From positions 1 through 64,000 of the forward strand of contig JALNQF010000068.1 of the NCBI GenBank assembly GCA_028456385.1: 64,000 nucleotides of DNA, given 5' to 3'. Shown here one piece after another: positions 57,830 to 64,000 of this stretch. Position 1 is the stretch's first letter. Each line of letters opens with the position of its first letter. The position numbers and the translations under genes are program-made. The notes below the pieces were generated by a model. The model was not told where the DNA came from and did not search any database. It saw only the letters and a program-made list of their open reading frames with translations. This DNA is from Ophiosphaerella korrae. Its lineage: Eukaryota > Ascomycota > Dothideomycetes > Pleosporales > Phaeosphaeriaceae.

Positions 57830-60800
57830 AATAAGAATTAATAGTAGAGCTATAAGAAACTTTATATTTAAGAAGTTTATAGAAAGTTAAAGAATAACTT
57901 ATATAATAAAGAAATACTCTTAATAACTAAGTATAATTAAAGGAAAACTATTTAAGAACCTATAAAGTTTAAAACAATACCTTTTATACTAAAGCTAGAA
58001 GGATTAGAAATTAAGAATATAGTTATAGATATAATAACAATTAATAATAAACAAGATATAATACTAGGAATACTATAGTTATAGATAACTAACCTAAGAA
58101 TTTATTAAAAAATAGAGAGAATTAGCTACTCTAAGAAAGAAATATTAAATGCTAATATAATTATATACAAAGGAAAATTCCTAAAAGAATACAAAGAATA
58201 GGAAAAATAACTTATAGAACCTAACAAATACTTTCTAGACTATTAACTATAGGATTTAGTAATAGACTTAGAAGAAAGAAAGAATATAGGATAGAGCCTA
58301 GTTTATTAAAAAACTAAAGAAGAATTAAAGATTAAACGCGTATTTATATAAAATACAATAAAAAAAAGATAGATATAAGAATCTAAATCTATAGTAGCTT
58401 ATAAACTTATATTTATAGATAAAAAAAAGATAGATAATAAAAGAGCTTACGTAGATTTTAGAAAAACTAATATAATAATAAATAAGAACTAATACTCCTT
58501 ACTATATATAAACAAGATATAAGATAAGCTATAGAAAGCCTACATCTTTACTAAACTAGATATCTAAAATACCTGTTACTAGATTAGAATTAAAAAAGGT
58601 AATAAGTAGAAAATAGAATTTAGAACATAATATAAACTATTTAAATATATAGTTATACTCTTTAGATTAATAAATACACTAGTAGTATTTTAAGAAAGAA
58701 TTAATATAGTCCTAAGAGAATACCTAGATATATTTATATTTGTATACTTAGATAATATCTTTATATTCTTAGCAATAGAAAAAGAATATATATAGTATAT
58801 ATAAAAAGTACTATAAAGATTAGTAGAAAGTAAAATATTTCTTAAAATAAGAAAATATAAATTATAAATAAAAGAAATAGACTTCCTTAGATTTATTATT
58901 AAACTAAGAAAAATACAAATTAATCTAAATAAGATTAAAATAATCTAAATAAGATTAAAATAATCTAAGAATAGCTAATACTAAAGAACTTACAAGAAGT
59001 ATAATAATTCTATAGGCTAGTAAACTTTTATAGAAAACTAATAGTAAGATAGTCTAAAATAATAGAACTACTTATAAAAATTATAAAGAAGAATATACTA
59101 TTTAAATAAACTTTGGAATATAATAAAGTAATTAACTAGATTAAACAACGTTTTATAAAAAACCTAGTTATTAGAATATATAACCTAGAACTATTAGTAA
59201 TAGTAAAAATAGATATATCTAATTTAGTCTAGAGAATAGTACTAATACAAGAAGACTAAACTATAAAACAAGAATATTTAGTTAAATACTTCTCTAAGAA
59301 AATAAAGCTAGTAGAGCTTAACTACCTAATTTATAATAAAGAGATACTAGTAATTTATAAAGTATTTAAATAATAGAGAGTATACTTATAAAAAGTAAAA
59401 TATTAAATAAAAGTCTATATAGACTATAAGAATCTTATAGGATTTATAATAAATAAAAACTTATTATAATACTATATAAGATAATAGGAGTTCTTATTAA
59501 TATATAACTTTAAAGTTATATATATAAAAAGGAAAGATAATTAATTTATAGATACTCTTAGTAGAAAACTAGACTTATAAGAAGAAGTAAATACTACTAG
59601 TATAGTTCTAATTAAGAATAAAGATAGATATTTAGTCCTAAATATACTAAAAATAGCTATAATACTTAAGAGAAAGAGTAGTAAGCTAGATAAATAGATT
59701 TAGAAAGAAATAAGAAAAGCCTCTAAAGAAATAGAAAAACTTAAGATCTAAGAAGGCCTCGTATAAGCCTATAGAAGAATATATATTCTAAGAAAAATAT
59801 AAAGAGAATTTATATAATAATTTTATAAACTACTAGTATATAGATATTAAGGAATTAATAAAATACTAGATAGACTACTAAGAAATTATTATATCTTAAG
59901 AGTAAGACAACTAGCAATAGAAATACTATAACAATAAGAATAGTAGATACGTACTATATAGAATATTATAACTAATTAAAGTACTAGAAAGACTTTAGAA
60001 AGTTATTATAATAGATTTTATTACAAAACTACCTAAGTTAAAAGACCTAATATTAGGAGTTAAATATAATAGAATCCTAATAATAGTAGATAAACTTATA
60101 AAGTACTTATACATTAGACTATATAAAGAAAAAAGTAGGATAGAAGTTATTATATACTAAGTTCTAGGAATAGTAATTAGCTAATATAGACTACTAGATA
60201 AAATTATTATAAGTAGAGATATAAGATTTACATTAAAACTATAAAGAATAATAATAGTATAATTAGGAATTAAATATACAATATTAATAGTATACTACCT
60301 ATAAATAGATAGATAATTAGAACGTATAAATTAGATAGTAGAACAATACCTAAGATACTACCTTAATTATAATTAAAATAATTAAGTATAATTACTACCT
60401 ATAGTATAGTTAGTATATAATAGTATAAAGAACGTAGTAATAAGAGTATTACTTTTCCTTGCAAACTATAGATTTAACTTAAATATATACTAAATACTAA
60501 GAGTTAAAGTATCTTAGTCTCTAAAAAGAGAAAACCTTACTAAAAGACTTAAGGATATATACAACTAATTAAGATAAGACGTAGAGTTTCTACAAGATTG
60601 TATAACAAAATATTATAATAAAAAATATACAAAAGAACCCTAATTTAAAGAGAGGGAAAAAGTATAGTTACTATAAAGAAATATTAAAAGTAAATAATTA
60701 AGCTTAAAACTAGATTATATTAAGATAAGACTATATAAAGTAGAGAAAGAAGTTATACTAGTTATATTTAAAATAAGACTACTAAGTAAAATAAAGATAT

Positions 60801-61070
60801 ACTTAATATTCTATATAGTACTACTAGAAAAGGTACTATAAGATGTAGAACTACTACTATATAAAGTAGATATATATAAAGAACAAGAAAAATAAAAAGT
60901 TAAGGAAATCCTAGTATACTAGTTCTATAATAGTAAGGATTACTATTTAGTAAAATAGGTAAGGATAGATAAAAAAGGGTAACTATAAGGAGGAATATAG
61001 AAACTAGAAGGTAACCTTAATTACTCTAAGGAAATAGAAGAGTTCTCAAGTTAAAACCCTCTAAACTACT
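57830..61070 (+). pseudogene. Element B pol relic
   Basis: Protease (NSRAIRNFIF-like, about 57840), RT with AYVDFRKTNIIINKN (about 58445) and FVYLDNIFIF (about 58740), RNase H (about 59220-59570) and integrase (about 60000-60450), all interrupted by stops. A duplicated 16-bp piece (TAAAATAATCTAAATA-like) near 58930-58960 is a small local expansion absent from element A. Confidence 0.78.
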
Positions 61071-61704
61071 TTATAGTAAATTAAAAAAGTCTATAGTACT
61101 ACTACTAGATAGAGAGATAATAGGATTATCTAAGATAACACAAGCTAGAGTAGCCTCTATAGTAGCTTTAAAATTAAGCTTAGATTCTAAAAGAATAGCT
61201 TACTTAATAGACTTTGTATTATTTAAGGCCTTTGTTTTATAAAGATAAGCTAAATAGGTATAGTTCTTTACCTATATACTTAGAATCTAATTACGTTCTT
61301 TTTTAGCCTCTATAATCTATTTAGATAGTTTATCTTAAGTATAGTTAATAGCTCTCTCTATTATAAATAAGTATAGACGCATAAATAAGTATTATTAACT
61401 TATATTCTACTAGAGATATACTAGAAAGATTATAAGATAAACAAGTATTAGTATAAATATACGCCTTATACGCTTTACTATATTTTAAGGAGATATAATC
61501 TAATAGAGGGTTTAAAGATTTATAACAAGAATAAGGAAATATAGTAATACTATAGCGTAACACGTAATCTACTAATTAAAGATAATAAAGAGTAGACTTA
61601 GTAAGTATAAGAGAAGATAAAGAACTCTATATTAATAAAGAAACTAGATTAATAACCTTAGCCCTAGAGTAGATAAACTAAAACCTACTTAGAGGAAGAG
61701 ATAG

Positions 61705-62163
61705 TATTATAGGCGTAACAAGAGAAATTAAGATAGAACTAATTAGTCTTAATTTAAGTAATAATAAAACGTAGAGTAAGTAAAGTAATAACCTAGATTA
61801 GGAAACAAACTATAACCTAGATATATAACTTATAGAGTAATCTATAAATATATATAATAGATTAAAGTAATCTATAAATATATATAATAGATTAGAGTAA
61901 TCTATAAATACGTATAATAGATTAGAGTAATCTATAAGGTTATATAAATAGATTAGTATAAGTATATAGTAGTAGTAATATGTATTATTAAGATAGTATT
62001 AGTAATCTAATCTCTAACCTAGAACGCTAATACTTGACATTGTACATATAAATCAATTATTGTTTATAGTTATTACTAATTATAATACAAGTTTTTGTTA
62101 TTACCTTCTAATCTACTAATACTCTAATAGTTACCTATAGTCGATAAAGGGAGACCTATTACA
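61705..62163 (+). repeat. 3' LTR of element B (459 bp)
   Basis: It begins TATTATAGGCGTAACAAGAG (TG lost to RIP) and ends GGGAGACCTATTACA. It has four minisatellite copies (61835-61954), one more than the 5' LTR, which accounts for the 31-bp length difference. Confidence 0.88.
61835..61954 (+). repeat. 30-bp minisatellite within the LTR (4 copies)
   Basis: The unit GAGTAATCTATAAATATATA plus TAATAGATTA repeats with exact 30-bp period. Homologous arrays with varying copy number lie in the other LTRs, for example about 55256-55345, 45592-45650, 36060-36180 (inverted) and 48885-48940 (inverted). Confidence 0.88.
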
Positions 62164-64000
62164 ATCTTAGTATATACTATATAATCTAGATCTATTCTTT
62201 TATCGTCCCCTACTTAGTAACTATCTATTCTAGGTCTTATAGTTATTAAGATATAGTATACTATTAGTACTTGTAGTATATAGGCTTTATTAATCTAATA
62301 TATCTTTTTTATAAAGAACTACTATTCTCTTTATATAAGTATTCTACTTATTATAACTATATATTACTTTATCTATTATTAGAATATTATAAACTTTTTT
62401 ACTTTAAGATTATATTCTTTTTAGTCTTTGTATACTTCTTCTATACTTATAACTAGTAAGTATTTCTAGATAAACTTCTATTCTTTATTTTGTTCCTCTA
62501 TATCTATTATTATATAGCTATTATAGTTATATACCTTTAACTAGGTTTACTTAGTACTTTTTATATTAATTTATTTCTTATCTCTTTATAGTCTTTTAAA
62601 AGAGACTATAGTAGTCTCTTTATCTAGTACTAGTCTATTAGCCTATATTAATAGTATCTAGGGTTCTTCTCTTTCTAAGTCTTTTATTAGTAAGTCTATT
62701 ATATATACTATTTCTTCTAGCTATACTTTTATTCTTTCTTTTATTACTACTACTCTATTTTTCTATAAGAACTATCTTACTCTCTATTTACTAGAAAGAT
62801 ATATATAGTAGTTATCTTTATAATAAAAAGTCTAATAGAGTATTATATACTATATATCTTTACTCTTAGCTACTTTCTCTTTAGGTTTAGCCTATACTTT
62901 TAGTACTTCTTTCTTACTTTTAGTTATCTTTAACTAGGCTTCTTTCTTTAAGTTCTTACTTTTATAATCTTTTACAAAGTATCCTAGTTTCTTATATTTA
63001 TAATATACTATATCCTTCTTCTATTTTAACTAGTAGTCTTTTATATAGTAGCTTTTCTTACTATAGCTAAAATACGTAAAGTTTTTATTTTTCTTAAATT
63101 TTTTCTTATCTTTACTAGTGTTAAGGATTATAGGGTCTCTAGTATCTTAGTTTCTAGGTTAGCTTCTATACTTGTTTTTCTTCTATTTGTAAAGATTATT
63201 ATCTATCTATATTACCTTTTATTTTAAAGCTTTTAGTATTCTTAGTTTCTCTATATATATTATTTTGTATTAGATTTTTAAGTTTAATCTTTATATAAAT
63301 CTTAATATTATAGATACTTTATTCTATTCTATATTTTATAATAGTTACTTAAACTATAATATATATTTAAAGATACTCTTATATTATATAAGCCTTTTAA
63401 GCTTCTTTTTAGCTTGTTAGGTAATATTTATATTACTAAATACAACTTTTATTTATTTAGTAAAGTATTTATAACTTCTAAAGATAGCTCTAGTTTTATC
63501 CTTCTATATTCCTAGGGCGTATATTATATAGTCTATCTAGTAAGATTTAAACTATCTTATTATATCTTCTTTAAGGTATATTCTAATATATATTACTTTC
63601 TTATCTTCTCTATTAAAGTATAGTACTTATATATTAATCTAAAGTTATACTACTACTATAAATAGTTATAGTTTCTCTCTTATTCTACTAAACTTTTTAA
63701 GTATAGGTATTTTAGGTAGCTTCTTTATTATACTTATTTCTAGTCTCTAAGTAATTTATTCTATTTAGTTTTATCCTTTAATAATAGCTTTAATCTAGGC
63801 TTTATTTTATTTTATAGAGTCTTATAGTTCTTTATTCTACGTTTCTAAGGCGTTAATTACTAGTTTTATATCTTTTTTCTTAGAGATTAAGTTATTTAAG
63901 TAGTCTTTAATTACCTTCTATATAGTGTTATCTAACTTATAACTACTTAGGGGTACTTTAGGTCTCTTCTTAGTTAAACTTTTTACTATTATATTAGCTA

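Larger units (their letters stand above)
55127..62163 (+). mobile_element. Complete Ty3/gypsy element B (7.0 kb) with 5-bp target duplication
   Basis: 5' LTR 55127-55554 and 3' LTR 61705-62163. The sequence ATCTT is present directly before (55122-55126) and directly after (62164-62168), a perfect 5-bp duplication as expected for gypsy integrase. It lies inside element D, opposite strand. It is nearly collinear with element A. Confidence 0.92.
31974..64000. repeat. AT-rich, RIP-mutated nested-transposon block
   Basis: Composition changes sharply: CpA/TpG become rare, TpA dominates, and the remaining C is mostly in CpG, CpT or CpC. The block is made of Ty3/gypsy elements in both orientations and two Fot1/pogo elements, all with dense C-to-T and G-to-A changes giving stops in every frame. 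No functional gene is expected inside. The leftmost ~430 bp is much less mutated. Confidence 0.92.
48656..64000 (-). mobile_element. Gypsy element D, split by two later insertions and leaving the window
   Basis: 3' LTR 48656-49055, then internal sequence 49056-49284, 51134-55126 and 62169-64000 (minus strand: 3' non-coding, integrase, RNase H, RT, protease, then gag with knuckle relics near 62950-63080). The pieces join smoothly when the Fot1-type element (49285-51133) and element B (55127-62163) are removed. The 5' end lies beyond 64000. Confidence 0.82.

Noticed and set aside
61835..61954. Possible CRISPR-like array (regular 30-bp repeats)
   Set aside because: The repeats are contiguous with no spacers, lie in a retrotransposon LTR, and the organism is a fungus.

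Overview
The window looks like nuclear DNA of a filamentous ascomycete (Pezizomycotina, possibly a dothideomycete; the class is inference). Genes carry 45-60 nt GT-AG introns, there are fungal-type P450s, a DMATS-type prenyltransferase, a Neurospora-type copper metallothionein, Fot1/pogo-type DNA transposons and Ty3/gypsy retroelements. About half the window shows the C-to-T / G-to-A saturation typical of repeat-induced point mutation (RIP).

Left half (1-31,970) has normal base composition. From about 0.6 to 25.5 kb it holds what reads as a specialised-metabolism tailoring cluster with no PKS or NRPS in view: a CYP (573-2430, -), a DMATS-family aromatic prenyltransferase (7410-8778, -), a second CYP diverging from it (9431-11257, +), a decayed sulfotransferase-like gene (11425-12.5 kb, -), a flavin monooxygenase (12805-14483, -), a CmcJ/NvfI/AsaB-type oxygenase (15177-16125, -), a small 55-aa protein (17035-17259, +), an amidase joined in frame to a class I SAM methyltransferase (17815-20694, -), a third CYP paralogous to the second (21210-23040, +) and a ferric-reductase-like flavocytochrome (23439-25532, +). 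A 405-bp MITE with 72-bp terminal inverted repeats lies at 3479-3883. If the DMATS enzyme is the committed step, the CYPs, FMO, oxygenase and methyltransferase would decorate a prenylated aromatic or indole compound. That is inference.

From 26 to 31 kb the sequence is a graveyard: a purine-nucleoside-phosphorylase (NLR sensor) relic, a relic of a multicopy fungal protein family and a DDE transposase relic. One tiny intact gene lies among them: a 25-aa, 7-cysteine metallothionein (31127-31254, -).

Right half (31,974-64,000) is AT-rich, RIP-mutated nested transposons with no working genes. The layers can be read directly. Gypsy element B (55127-62163) is complete, with a perfect 5-bp target duplication (ATCTT), and sits inside an opposite-strand gypsy element D. 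D is also split by a Fot1/pogo element (49285-51133, TA duplication). A second Fot1/pogo element (32154-33979) sits inside the outermost gypsy LTR. The outer ~430 bp of the block (about 31,974-32,400) has escaped RIP and keeps near-ancestral LTR and transposase sequence. All exon coordinates were derived by hand from splice motifs and frame continuity.
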